Both the position numbers and the translations under genes were made by a program. Below are positions 51,333 through 59,842 of a stretch of 64,000 nt of DNA, one piece after another (the stretch's first letter is position 1; every line of letters begins with the position of its first letter). Origin of the DNA: an uncultured Caulobacterales bacterium (GTDB taxonomy: Bacteria > Pseudomonadota > Alphaproteobacteria > Caulobacterales > Caulobacteraceae); assembly GCA_903884425.1 (NCBI GenBank), contig CAISEP010000021.1:1-64000 (forward strand), written 5' to 3'. The notes under the pieces were generated by a model. That model was given only the letters and a program-made list of their open reading frames with translations. It was not told the origin of the DNA and did no database searches.

Positions 51333-52576
51333 CCTTCCGACTTCAGCGCGGCCGCGGCCTTGTTGAGGTCGGGTGCGTTGGGGGACTTCATCGCCACGCC
51401 GGACTGCAGGCCCGCCTTCAGCGCCTCTGCGGCACCTTCATGGGCCATGATCTTGCTCATCACCGCCTGGCCGGCGCGGTCGAACCACTCGCGGTTGTCG
51501 ATCACATACTGGCGGGAGGTGCGATAGCCTTCCAGCAGGCCCTGGATCTCCGGGATCACGTAGCGGGCGACCAGGTCCCAGCTGCGCAGGGTGTTCTCCC
51601 TATTGGCCCAGTCATGGGCAAAGCCCAGCACCACGCCGAAGCCGCCTGACGAGGCCTGCAGGCCCCGGATGGCCGCCACCAGGTCGTCCGGCGTGCCGAT
51701 CACCGCCGCGGCACCGTCGCCCATGGCCGTCTCCTCCAGCGCCTGTTCCGGCGTGGCGAAGGGCGCCGCCCCCGGGCGCATCAGGGTGCCGACCTGGTAT
51801 TCGTTGTGCCACTGCATCAGCCCCCTGGCTGCCTGGGCGCGGGCCTCCTCCCGGGTCTCGGCGATGTGCCAGCTCATCAGCACCCGCCAGTTCTTCCGGT
51901 CGACGGTCTGGCCGGAGGCGGCGGCCGCCTGCTCGGCAAAGCCCCACTGGGTGGGCAGGGCGGCAAGGCCCGCGTCGGAATTGGAGCCGATGGACAGCAC
52001 CCCCAGGCCGTACTTGCCGGCCAGCGTCATGCCCGACGGGCTGATCGAGGAGGCGGTGACGATGGGCAGTTCCTCCTGCAGGGGGAAGAGTTGCAGCCGG
52101 GCGTCCTGAAGGGTGAACCAGTCACTGTGGTGAGTGACCCGCTCGCCTGCGAACAGGCGCTTCAGCACCCCGATGGCCTCGTCCTGCCGGTCGCGCTGGG
52201 TCATGGGGTCGATACCCAGCATGTGGGCGTCGGACGGCAGGGCTCCCGGCCCGGTGCCGAAGATCACCCGCCCGCCGGTCATGTGGTCGAGCTGCACCAT
52301 CCGCTGGGCGATGGTGAAGGGGTGGTGGTAGGGCAGGGACACCACGCCGGTGCCCAGCCGGATGCGGTGGGTGTTCTCCCCCGCCGCCGCGAGGAACAGC
52401 TCCGGCGAGGCGATGGTCTCCCAGCCGGTGGAGTGATGCTCCCCCACCCAGAACTCGTCATAGCCGAGCGCGTCGAGATGCGCCGCCAGCTTGATGTCGT
52501 TGCGCATCTGCAGGGCCGGATGCTCGCCGATGGGGTGATGTGGGGCCAGAAAGGCACCGAATTTCATGCGGGACAT
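51329..52576 (-). CDS. LLM-class flavin-dependent (luciferase-like) monooxygenase
   Basis: A 415-residue TIM-barrel flavoenzyme. It opens MKFGAFLAPHHPIGEHPALQMRNDIKLAAHLDALGYDEFWVGEHHSTGWE. RIRLGTGVVSLPYHHPFTIAQRMVQLDHMTGGRVIFGTGPG is the hallmark of the bacterial luciferase/limonene monooxygenase group. It uses reduced FMN and oxygen on an unknown substrate. ATG 52576 has GAGGAAA upstream; ATG 52567 is also possible. Convergent with the ferredoxin and divergent from the PhyH gene. Confidence 0.9.
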   Translation of the reverse strand: MSRMKFGAFLAPHHPIGEHPALQMRNDIKLAAHLDALGYDEFWVGEHHSTGWETIASPELFLAAAGENTHRIRLGTGVVSLPYHHPFTIAQRMVQLDHMTGGRVIFGTGPGALPSDAHMLGIDPMTQRDRQDEAIGVLKRLFAGERVTHHSDWFTLQDARLQLFPLQEELPIVTASSISPSGMTLAGKYGLGVLSIGSNSDAGLAALPTQWGFAEQAAAASGQTVDRKNWRVLMSWHIAETREEARAQAARGLMQWHNEYQVGTLMRPGAAPFATPEQALEETAMGDGAAAVIGTPDDLVAAIRGLQASSGGFGVVLGFAHDWANRENTLRSWDLVARYVIPEIQGLLEGYRTSRQYVIDNREWFDRAGQAVMSKIMAHEGAAEALKAGLQSGVAMKSPNAPDLNKAAAALKSEG

Positions 52577-52809
52577 GCGCGTTTCCTCACCCGGAGTCTC
52601 AGGATTTTTCCGATCATCGGCCACGAAGGGCGGGGCTGGCAAGTTGCCGCTCGGGGAACCCGGTGCGGTGAGCGGCCGGGGCCATGGCCGCTTTCCAGCG
52701 GGCCCGGGATCGTGCCACCCTTGCGGTCGAGGCCGGACGCAACGCGCGGCGCACCCGATGCGCGCGGGACGCCACTTCGGCCAGCCGCCCCTGCTGCGAT
52801 CGGACTGTC

Positions 52810-53652
52810 ATGACCCACCCCCTCGAAGGATTTGATGCCGAAGCCCATCTGGCGGGCCTCGCGTCGGACGGCTTCACCATCCTGCCGGACTTCCTCTCGG
52901 CCGATCAGATCGGGCGGATCCGCGAGGCGCTCTCAGCCCACCTCGGCGGACATTCGGGGCGCAACGACTTCGAGGGATTCGATACGGAGCGCGTCTATAC
53001 CCTGGTCGCCCGGGGCCGGCTGTTCGAGGAACTGGCGGAGGATGCCCGCCTGCTCGCCCTCCTCGATGCCAACCTCCTGCCGGGCTATCTGCTCACCGCC
53101 AGCCAGGCGATCAACATCCGTCCGGGGGAGAGCGCGCAGCCGCTTCATGTGGACGACGGCTTCTATCGTCTGCCCCGGCCCCGGCCGGCCGTCAGTTTCA
53201 GCATGATCCTGGCGGTGGACGACTTCACGGCCGAGAACGGGGCCACCGAAGTGCTGGCCGGAAGCCACCTGTGGGACGCGACGACGGCGTCGGAGGCGGT
53301 CGACCTGCGGGGCCCGTTGCCTCGGCCCGTGCTGATGCGCGCGGGGTCCTGCCTGGTGTTTTCCGGTACCCTGATCCACCGGGGCGGGGCCAACCGGAGT
53401 GCGGCGCCGCGGCTGGCCATCACCTACCAGTACTGCCAACCCTGGGCGCGGACCCAGGAAAACTACTTCCTGTCCGTTCCGCCCGAGCGGGTCCGCGGGA
53501 TGTCCCCCCGGGTGCAGCAGTTGCTGGGCTATTCCTTCTGGCCGCCCTTCATGGGGCACGTGTCCGCGTCCCACCCCCTGAAGACGCTGGCCCCGGACTT
53601 CACCCCGCCGGTGATGCGGGAGGCATGGTCCGGGCAGGGACTGTGGCCGTGA
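52810..53652 (+). CDS. Phytanoyl-CoA dioxygenase family (Fe(II)/2-oxoglutarate) protein
   Basis: A 280-residue PhyH-like oxygenase. The facial triad is visible: His-x-Asp in PLHVDDGFYRLP and distal His in FSGTLIHRGGANRS, followed by the Arg that should hold 2-oxoglutarate (APRLAIT). VLAGSHLWD is the usual S-H-x-W loop. It should hydroxylate an organic substrate with loss of CO2 from 2-oxoglutarate. ATG 52810 fits the family start. It converges with the GST gene. Confidence 0.88.
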   Translation: MTHPLEGFDAEAHLAGLASDGFTILPDFLSADQIGRIREALSAHLGGHSGRNDFEGFDTERVYTLVARGRLFEELAEDARLLALLDANLLPGYLLTASQAINIRPGESAQPLHVDDGFYRLPRPRPAVSFSMILAVDDFTAENGATEVLAGSHLWDATTASEAVDLRGPLPRPVLMRAGSCLVFSGTLIHRGGANRSAAPRLAITYQYCQPWARTQENYFLSVPPERVRGMSPRVQQLLGYSFWPPFMGHVSASHPLKTLAPDFTPPVMREAWSGQGLWP

Positions 53653-53661
53653 GCCCGGCCC

Positions 53662-54306
53662 TCAGTCCCGATCCGGAGCCCCGAGGGGGAAATAGGCGCG
53701 GAAGGGGCGCGCCTCGTCCACCACCCGCATGACCGCGGGATGTGCCAGCAGGCGGGCGCGGTAGTCCCGCAGCCGACCGGGCGGGATGGGCGAGACCCAG
53801 TCCGCATAGAACAGGGCCGGTGCCGCGGCACAGTCCGCCAGGGTGAAGGCCTCGCCGATCGCCCAGGGCGCGTGAATGCGTCCTTCCAGCCAGCCATAGC
53901 TGCGGGCCAGCGCCGCGCGGGCCTGCGAGACGCCGAGGGGATCCTTAGACTCCTCGGGTCTCATGGCGTCCGCAACGATCCGCTGCAGGGGCGCGGCCAC
54001 ATAGTCGTCGAACACATCGGCCAGCATCCGGGCCCTGAGCGCCGCATCCCGGTCGGTCGGGACCATCGGTTCGGCGGACCCCAGCCGGTCGAGATATTCC
54101 ACGATGGCGTTGCTCTCGATGATCTCGCGCGCGCCGTCGATCAGGCCCGGCATCTGGCCCGCGGGCGAAAGCTCGGCCAGGCGCGCCATGTTGTCCGGCT
54201 GGTCCGGTGCCACCAGCCGGAAGACCAGGGGAACGTCCCGGGCATAGGCCGCGATCAGGGGCTTCCAGGTGAAGGCGGAGAAGGGATGGCCGAACAGCTC
54301 GATCAT
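53662..54306 (-). CDS. Glutathione S-transferase family protein
   Basis: A 214-residue GST. The thioredoxin-like N-terminal domain is MIELFGHPFSAFTWKPLIAAY with PGLIDGAREIIESNAIVEYLDRL (the Glu-Ser-x-x-I glutathione-binding turn). The helical C-terminal domain includes FTLADCAAAPALFYADWV. It should conjugate or reduce electrophiles with glutathione. ATG 54306 is the family start; the frame extends upstream through a 12-bp tandem repeat, but that part is not GST-like. Confidence 0.88.
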   Translation of the reverse strand: MIELFGHPFSAFTWKPLIAAYARDVPLVFRLVAPDQPDNMARLAELSPAGQMPGLIDGAREIIESNAIVEYLDRLGSAEPMVPTDRDAALRARMLADVFDDYVAAPLQRIVADAMRPEESKDPLGVSQARAALARSYGWLEGRIHAPWAIGEAFTLADCAAAPALFYADWVSPIPPGRLRDYRARLLAHPAVMRVVDEARPFRAYFPLGAPDRD

Positions 54307-54374
54307 GTCGGGTTCCTGGCTTCCGCCGCGGCACGAGCGCGCTGGATGGTGGTCACGACATCCTGAACGAGGTT

Positions 54375-54416
54375 CAAGGCGTGTGGCAAGGCGTGTGGCA
54401 AGGCTTGTGGCAAGGC
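54375..54416. repeat. 12-bp tandem repeat upstream of the GST gene
   Basis: CAAGGCGTGTGG is repeated at 54375-54386 and 54387-54398, again as CAAGGCTTGTGG at 54399-54410, and a half unit follows to 54416. The period is a multiple of three, so a reading frame through it stays open. It lies 69 bases before the GST start and 170 bases before the M20 gene. Confidence 0.88.
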
Positions 54417-54586
54417 ATCTGAAAATACAGTGCGAATCGGCATTGCCCTCGCACCGCACGGCCTCCGCGAAGGTCGGGTCTGCTCCTACCGCACCCCGCA
54501 CTCCGACCTTGCCGGATCGTCGGCCAGCGGCCATCGTTGCGGGTGTCGGCCGCAGTCCCGGCGGTCAGTGCTTGTGGAGCCCTGTC

Positions 54587-55810
54587 ATGTCGTCATCCCC
54601 CCCTCTGACAAGCTGGATCGATGCCGGTCGCGACCTGCTCCCCGACATGATCGCCCTGCGCCGCGCCATCCATGCGGAGCCGGAGATCGGCCTGCAGCTC
54701 CCCCTGACCACCGCCAAGGCCAGGCAGGCTCTGGCCGGCCTGCCGCTGGAATTCCGCGAGGGGCCTTCGACCACCGGGTTCGTGGCCGTGCTCCGCGGGC
54801 CGGCCAACGGGCGCACGGTCCTGCTGCGGGGGGACATGGACGCGCTGCCCCTGACGGAGGAGACCGGCCTCGACTTCGCCTCGGCCACGGCGGGGGCCAT
54901 GCATGCCTGCGGCCACGACACCCACGTGGCCATGCTGGTAGGCGCGGCCCGGGCCCTTTCGGCGCGGCGGGAGAGCCTCGCCGGGACGGTGATGTTCATG
55001 TTCCAGCCGGGGGAAGAGGGGTGGCACGGCGCGCGCTACATGCTGGAGGACGGGCTGCTCGACCCCCTGCCGGATGCCGCCTTCGCCCTGCACATCACCC
55101 CGAACATCCAGACCGGCGTGTTTGCCAGCCGCGCAGGGCCCCTGATGGCCGGGGCCGACCGCTTCGTCATCCGGATCACCGGCCGCGGCGGGCACGCCTC
55201 CATGCCCCACGACGCGGTGGACCCGATCCCGGTGGCCTGCGAGCTGGTCATGGCGATCCAGGCCATGGTCACCCGGCGGGTGTCCGCCTTCGAGCCGGCG
55301 GTGGTGACCGTGGGGCGCATCACGTCTGGCACCACCAACAACATCATTCCCGAGTCCGCGGAGATCGAGGGCACGGTCCGCAGCTTCTCGGAGCACAGCC
55401 GCCGGGCGGTGCACGAGGGTCTGCAGCGGCTGGTGGAGCACCTGCCCGCCGCGCACCTCTGCCGGGCGGAGATCGAGATCATTCCCGGCTTCCCGGTGAC
55501 CCTGTGCGATGCCGACGCCGTGGCCTTTGCCGGCCGGACGGCCAGCAGCCTGTTCGGCGAGAGCGGCTGGCGGACCATGCCCCACCCGATGATGGGGGCC
55601 GAGGACTTCTCCTATGTCCTGCAGAAGGTCCCTGGCGCGATGGTGTTCCTCGGGGCCACGCCGGACGGCGGGGACTGGCGCACCTGCTGCGCCCTGCACT
55701 CCAACCGGATGGTGCTCGACGAGACCGCCATGGCCCGGGGGGCGGCCATGCACTGCGCCCTGGCAGAAAGCTTCCTGACCGACGGGTTCGCCGCCCAGCC
55801 TGCCGGATAG
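54587..55810 (+). CDS. M20-family amidohydrolase/aminoacylase
   Basis: A 407-residue metal hydrolase. The metal site has HACGHDTHVAMLVGAA and the general-base/metal pair MFMFQPGEEGWHGA. The dimerisation domain contains ITGRGGHASMPHDAVDPI and the last metal residue is in HPMMGAEDFSY. This is the hippurate hydrolase/N-acyl-amino-acid amidohydrolase group. It cleaves N-acyl amino acids or related amides in the cytoplasm. ATG 54587 is the family start. It is convergent with the Hsp70-like gene. Confidence 0.92.
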   Translation: MSSSPPLTSWIDAGRDLLPDMIALRRAIHAEPEIGLQLPLTTAKARQALAGLPLEFREGPSTTGFVAVLRGPANGRTVLLRGDMDALPLTEETGLDFASATAGAMHACGHDTHVAMLVGAARALSARRESLAGTVMFMFQPGEEGWHGARYMLEDGLLDPLPDAAFALHITPNIQTGVFASRAGPLMAGADRFVIRITGRGGHASMPHDAVDPIPVACELVMAIQAMVTRRVSAFEPAVVTVGRITSGTTNNIIPESAEIEGTVRSFSEHSRRAVHEGLQRLVEHLPAAHLCRAEIEIIPGFPVTLCDADAVAFAGRTASSLFGESGWRTMPHPMMGAEDFSYVLQKVPGAMVFLGATPDGGDWRTCCALHSNRMVLDETAMARGAAMHCALAESFLTDGFAAQPAG

Positions 55811-55836
55811 GGGAGGGCGGCGGACGCCTTCGGGGC

Positions 55837-57141
55837 CTAGTCCGCCCGGGTGCACCACTGGTCCAGATCGGGCTCGCTGCCGATCAGGGCGAGGCCGCTG
55901 GCGATGGATTCGAGCTCCGACCCGGAGGCGATCCGCTCCGGACCGAACCGGGCGTCGAACAGGGCCCGCACCGCCGGCACGAAGGACGATCCGCCGGTCA
56001 GGAACACCCGGTCGATCCCCTCGGCACCGAGATCGGCATCTGCCAGGGCCGCGTCGACGGCCCGCTCGATGGCGGCCAGCTCGTGCGCAATCCAGCCGTT
56101 GAAGTCCGTGCGCGCCACCTCCGCCTCGATGGCGATGCGCCCGGCGCGGAAGGAAAATCGCGCGTGGGTCTCGGTGGACAGGGTCTCCTTCAGCCGGGAC
56201 ACGGCCTGGTACAGGGGATAGCCGTGATTGCCCTCGATCAGCTCGATCAGGCCTTCCAGCTTCTCCGGCTCCAGGGCCTTGCGGACAAGGCCGCGGATGT
56301 CGCGCATGTCCCGGGAGACCTGCATCAGGGCCAGCTGGTCCCAGCGGGCGAAGCTCGCATAATAGCGGCTGGGGACCGCCAGGATGTTGTCGAAGTCGCG
56401 ATAGAGCGAGCCCTTGCCGAGGGCCGGCGAGACCAGGTTGTCGATGATCCGGAAGTCGAAGGCGTCTCCGGCCAGGCCGACGCCGGACTGACCCATGGGG
56501 CGGGAGGTGAGGGTGCCACCCCGGCGTTCGAAGCGGATCACGGAGAAGTCGCTGGTTCCCCCGCCGAAATCCGCCACCAGCACGGTGGCATCCTGTTCCA
56601 GCCGCCGGGCGAAGTAGAAGGCCGCCGCCACCGGCTCGTGGACGAACAGGATCTCGGAGAAGCCCAGCCGCTCGAAGGCCACCTGATAGCGCTTCAGGGC
56701 GAGGGCCGGGTCCGGTGCAGCGCCGACGAACCGCACCGGTCGCCCGGCGATGAGGCGGGCCCCGGCCGGGTTCAGCTTCGTTCCGCTGTTCTCCCGCAGC
56801 CGGAGTAGGAAGGTCGACAGCATGTCCTCGAACGTATGGCGGCGGCCGAGGATCCGGGTCTCGGTGAACAGGGGGCTGGCCGCATAGCTCTTGAAGGACT
56901 GGATGAACCGGGTGTCGCCGGGATCGTCCAGATAGGCCTCGATCGCCCAGGGACCCGCATTCACGCTCCGTCCCGTCAGGTCGGACGGCTCGGCATTGAA
57001 GCTCAGGGTCGACCGGAAGGTGGCGCGGGGCCCCGACGGGGTGTCGAACGCCACCAGCTCCGCCGGTTCCGTCCCGCGGCTGGTGGCGACCACGGTGTTC
57101 GTGGTGCCGAAATCTACGCCGAGGGTCAGGGGGGCGGTCAT
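55837..57141 (-). CDS. Hsp70-family ATPase (YegD-like), without a substrate-binding domain
   Basis: A 434-residue actin-fold ATPase. Phosphate loops are GVDFGTTNTVVATSRG (residues 8-23) and VLVADFGGGTSDFSVIRF. The adenosine motif is VFLTGGSSFVPAVRAL. It ends after the nucleotide-binding domain, against about 640 residues for DnaK, like E. coli YegD. It likely acts as a specialised chaperone-like ATPase. Divergent from the TonB-dependent receptor, 217 bases apart. Confidence 0.9.
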   Translation of the reverse strand: MTAPLTLGVDFGTTNTVVATSRGTEPAELVAFDTPSGPRATFRSTLSFNAEPSDLTGRSVNAGPWAIEAYLDDPGDTRFIQSFKSYAASPLFTETRILGRRHTFEDMLSTFLLRLRENSGTKLNPAGARLIAGRPVRFVGAAPDPALALKRYQVAFERLGFSEILFVHEPVAAAFYFARRLEQDATVLVADFGGGTSDFSVIRFERRGGTLTSRPMGQSGVGLAGDAFDFRIIDNLVSPALGKGSLYRDFDNILAVPSRYYASFARWDQLALMQVSRDMRDIRGLVRKALEPEKLEGLIELIEGNHGYPLYQAVSRLKETLSTETHARFSFRAGRIAIEAEVARTDFNGWIAHELAAIERAVDAALADADLGAEGIDRVFLTGGSSFVPAVRALFDARFGPERIASGSELESIASGLALIGSEPDLDQWCTRAD

Positions 57142-57358
57142 GAGGACGCCTCCCTTAGAGCATCCGGCCCCCCGCGGAAAGCGAGGGACCGATCATGCCT
57201 CTCCGGAAGCGCGGCGAATTGGCATACGCTGAGCGCATCAATTGTTTCGATATATGCATTTTTTTTGCTGCGTTTTCTCCCCTAGCCTGACCTCAATCAA
57301 AATCCGCCCCGTCCGGTCGTCCGGCGTGGCGAGAAGATTTTCACAGGGGGAATACGCT

Positions 57359-59719
57359 ATGACCTATCGTCAACGGGCGCTGACGCTTGCCAGCACCGCC
57401 ATCTGCGCCACGCTTGCCATGGCCGCCCAGGCTCCGGCATGGGCCGATGCCGCCGCCGCTGCCGCGCCGGACAACACGGTCCAGGAAGTCATCGTCACCG
57501 CAGAAAAGAAATCCGAGCTGGCATCCAAGACTCCGGTCGCCATCAGCGCGTTCAACAGCGAAATGCTGAAAGAGGCGGGCGTCGTGAACGTCGCCGACAT
57601 CCAGAACATCGCCCCCAGCGTCCAGATGGGCCGGGATGGCTTCGGCGTGAACATCAACATCCGCGGCGTGACCTCCACCGACAACACCTCCAAGGGTGAC
57701 GAGGGCATTGCCTTCACCGTGGACGGCATCCCTATCGGCCGCCCGATCGAGGAGGGGCTGAGCTTCTTCGACGTGGAGCGGGTCGAGGTGCTGCGCGGGC
57801 CGCAGGGCACCCTGTATGGCAAGAGCTCCACCGGCGGGGCCATCAACGTCATCACCAACAAGCCCAAGGACACGTTCAGCGCGTCGGGTGACGTGGAATA
57901 CGGCAACTACAATGCCCGCCGGGCGGACGCGGTGGTCAACCTGCCGGTGACCGAGCAGTTCTCGCTCCGGGCCGCGGTCAATTTCAACGACCGCGACGGC
58001 TACCTGAAGACCTCGCTGGTTCCGACGGGCGGCACGGCACTGAACCAGGCCCCGCGCAACGATCAGGTCGACCAGACGGCCCGGATCTCCGGCCTCTACA
58101 AGTTCACGCCCAGCACCACCCTGCTGGTCACCCTGACCAGCGGCACGGTCGGCGGCGTCGGACAGGCCCAGGCCATCTTCGACAATGTGGAGAACAAGTC
58201 CGGCGGTGCCCAGCGGGCGGTCTACGGCAACCCGTTCGGCGGGCACCTGAACGACTCGTTCAACAACATCAATGCCGAGTTCAATACGGACCTGGGCTTC
58301 CTGCATATGACCTATGACGGCGGTCGTCTGGTCTACAACGCCAATGAGCTGACCTCCGGCACGGGGGACCCCTATGCCAATGGTGCCACCAACCAGGTGG
58401 TGTCCGGACCGTTCCCCTTCGACCCGTATCCGGGCCCGGCGGCGTCCTACACCTGGCGGGACTATCGCGGTCACTTCCAGACCGACTCCCATGAAGTTCG
58501 CTTCACCAACGCCAATCCCGGCCCGGTGGACTTCGTGGTCGGCGCGAACTGGTACAAGGAGCAGATTCACGAGAGCGACCACAACTGGTCCGCGCCCCTT
58601 GCCGATCCGACCCTGGCCAACAGCGTCAACGGCATCGACCCGCTGAACACCACCACCCACACCAGCTATGGCGTCTTCGGCCAGGCCACCTGGCACATGA
58701 CCGACGTGTTCAGCGCAGTGCTGGGCCTGCGGGACGCCCATGACCAGGTCCGCCGGGTCGGCACCTTCGCCGCCCCGTGGGAAGAGATCTCTGTGGCGAA
58801 CGTCCCGCCGCTCGGGTTCGTGCCGGTGGGAACGCCGTGGCTCGACACCTCCGGCAAGCCCTGCGTGGCGCCGAACGACTGCGTCGGCACGCCCAACAAC
58901 GGCAATGAGAGCGCCAACAAGGTCACCTGGCGGGTCGGGCTGAACGCCCAGCTTACGCCGACCGATCTGTTCTACGGGTCGGTGGCGACGGGCTACAAGG
59001 CCGGTGGCTTCAACGACTTCGCCACGGCCATCAGCGCGCCCTCCTATGCGCCGGAGGCCATGACGGCCTACGAGCTGGGCTACAAGGGGCGGCCCCTCGC
59101 CAATGTCCGCTACACCACGGCCCTGTTCTACTATGACTATTCCAGCGACCAGATCTCCAGCCTGATCAGCGTCGGCGGCTCCCCGGTGATCGACACCCGG
59201 TCGGCGGCGACCAAGATCTACGGCTGGGAGAACGAAGTCACCGCGAAGCTGTCGCCCGTCGACCTCGTGGACGCCTCCCTGACCCTGGAAAAGTCGAAGT
59301 ACGACAGCTTCAAGACCGGCGCGACCCTCAGTGTCGACTGGTCGGGCAAGTCGCTGGACAAGACCCCGGCGGCGGTGATGACCCTGGGCTACAGCCATAC
59401 CTGGGATCTGGCCAATGGCGGCACCATCCGGGCCCGGATCGGTACCAAGTACTCGACCTCCTACAAGCTGTCGGACTTCGTCGATGCGGAACAGTATGAG
59501 CAGAAGGCCTATACCCGCTCCGACCTGACCGCCACCTATGCGGCGCCGGACGGGCGGCTGACGGTCCAGGCCTATGTCCACAACCTCGAGGACAAGATGC
59601 AGGCCGAGAGCTTCGCTGCGGCGAACATCGCGGTCGCCAACGTGCACAACTCCGCCGGTGCCTCCGCCGCCGTCTCGGAGCCGCGCATGATGGGTGTCCG
59701 CGTCGGCTTCAAGTACTAG
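57359..59719 (+). CDS. TonB-dependent outer-membrane receptor
   Basis: A 786-residue receptor. The signal peptide ends near AQAPAWA. A TonB-box-like segment is VQEVIVTAEKK, followed by the plug with TPVAISAFNSEMLKEAGV and VEVLRGPQGTLYGKSSTGGAINVIT. The 22-strand barrel ends in the aromatic C-terminal residue (MGVRVGFKY). No N-terminal signalling extension is present, so it is a transporter without sigma/anti-sigma control. ATG 57359 follows AGGGGG. With the tannase, gallate dioxygenase and LysR downstream, the likely cargo is a galloyl ester or other plant phenolic rather than an iron siderophore; that is inference. Confidence 0.92.
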   Translation: MTYRQRALTLASTAICATLAMAAQAPAWADAAAAAAPDNTVQEVIVTAEKKSELASKTPVAISAFNSEMLKEAGVVNVADIQNIAPSVQMGRDGFGVNINIRGVTSTDNTSKGDEGIAFTVDGIPIGRPIEEGLSFFDVERVEVLRGPQGTLYGKSSTGGAINVITNKPKDTFSASGDVEYGNYNARRADAVVNLPVTEQFSLRAAVNFNDRDGYLKTSLVPTGGTALNQAPRNDQVDQTARISGLYKFTPSTTLLVTLTSGTVGGVGQAQAIFDNVENKSGGAQRAVYGNPFGGHLNDSFNNINAEFNTDLGFLHMTYDGGRLVYNANELTSGTGDPYANGATNQVVSGPFPFDPYPGPAASYTWRDYRGHFQTDSHEVRFTNANPGPVDFVVGANWYKEQIHESDHNWSAPLADPTLANSVNGIDPLNTTTHTSYGVFGQATWHMTDVFSAVLGLRDAHDQVRRVGTFAAPWEEISVANVPPLGFVPVGTPWLDTSGKPCVAPNDCVGTPNNGNESANKVTWRVGLNAQLTPTDLFYGSVATGYKAGGFNDFATAISAPSYAPEAMTAYELGYKGRPLANVRYTTALFYYDYSSDQISSLISVGGSPVIDTRSAATKIYGWENEVTAKLSPVDLVDASLTLEKSKYDSFKTGATLSVDWSGKSLDKTPAAVMTLGYSHTWDLANGGTIRARIGTKYSTSYKLSDFVDAEQYEQKAYTRSDLTATYAAPDGRLTVQAYVHNLEDKMQAESFAAANIAVANVHNSAGASAAVSEPRMMGVRVGFKY

Positions 59720-59758
59720 TCACCTCCGGGCCCGTCGGCGACGGCGGGCATCCGATCC

Positions 59759-59791
59759 CGGCCCGGACCTGAAACGGTCCGGGCCGATTGT
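59759..59791 (+). terminator. Hairpin after the TonB-dependent receptor gene
   Basis: A perfect 11-bp stem (CGGCCCGGACC at 59759-59769, GGTCCGGGCCG at 59776-59786) with a six-base loop is followed by ATTGT. The weak T-run means it may only partly terminate, leaving some read-through into the tannase gene, or it may shield the receptor mRNA. Confidence 0.65.
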
Positions 59792-59842
59792 TCCCGAAGG
59801 CGATGCGTTCGCAGCGCCGTCACCCCAGCCGTGGAAATCCCG

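Noticed and set aside
57341-59647. 768-residue minus-strand frame opposite the TonB-dependent receptor
   Set aside because: Antisense shadow of a well-supported receptor gene.
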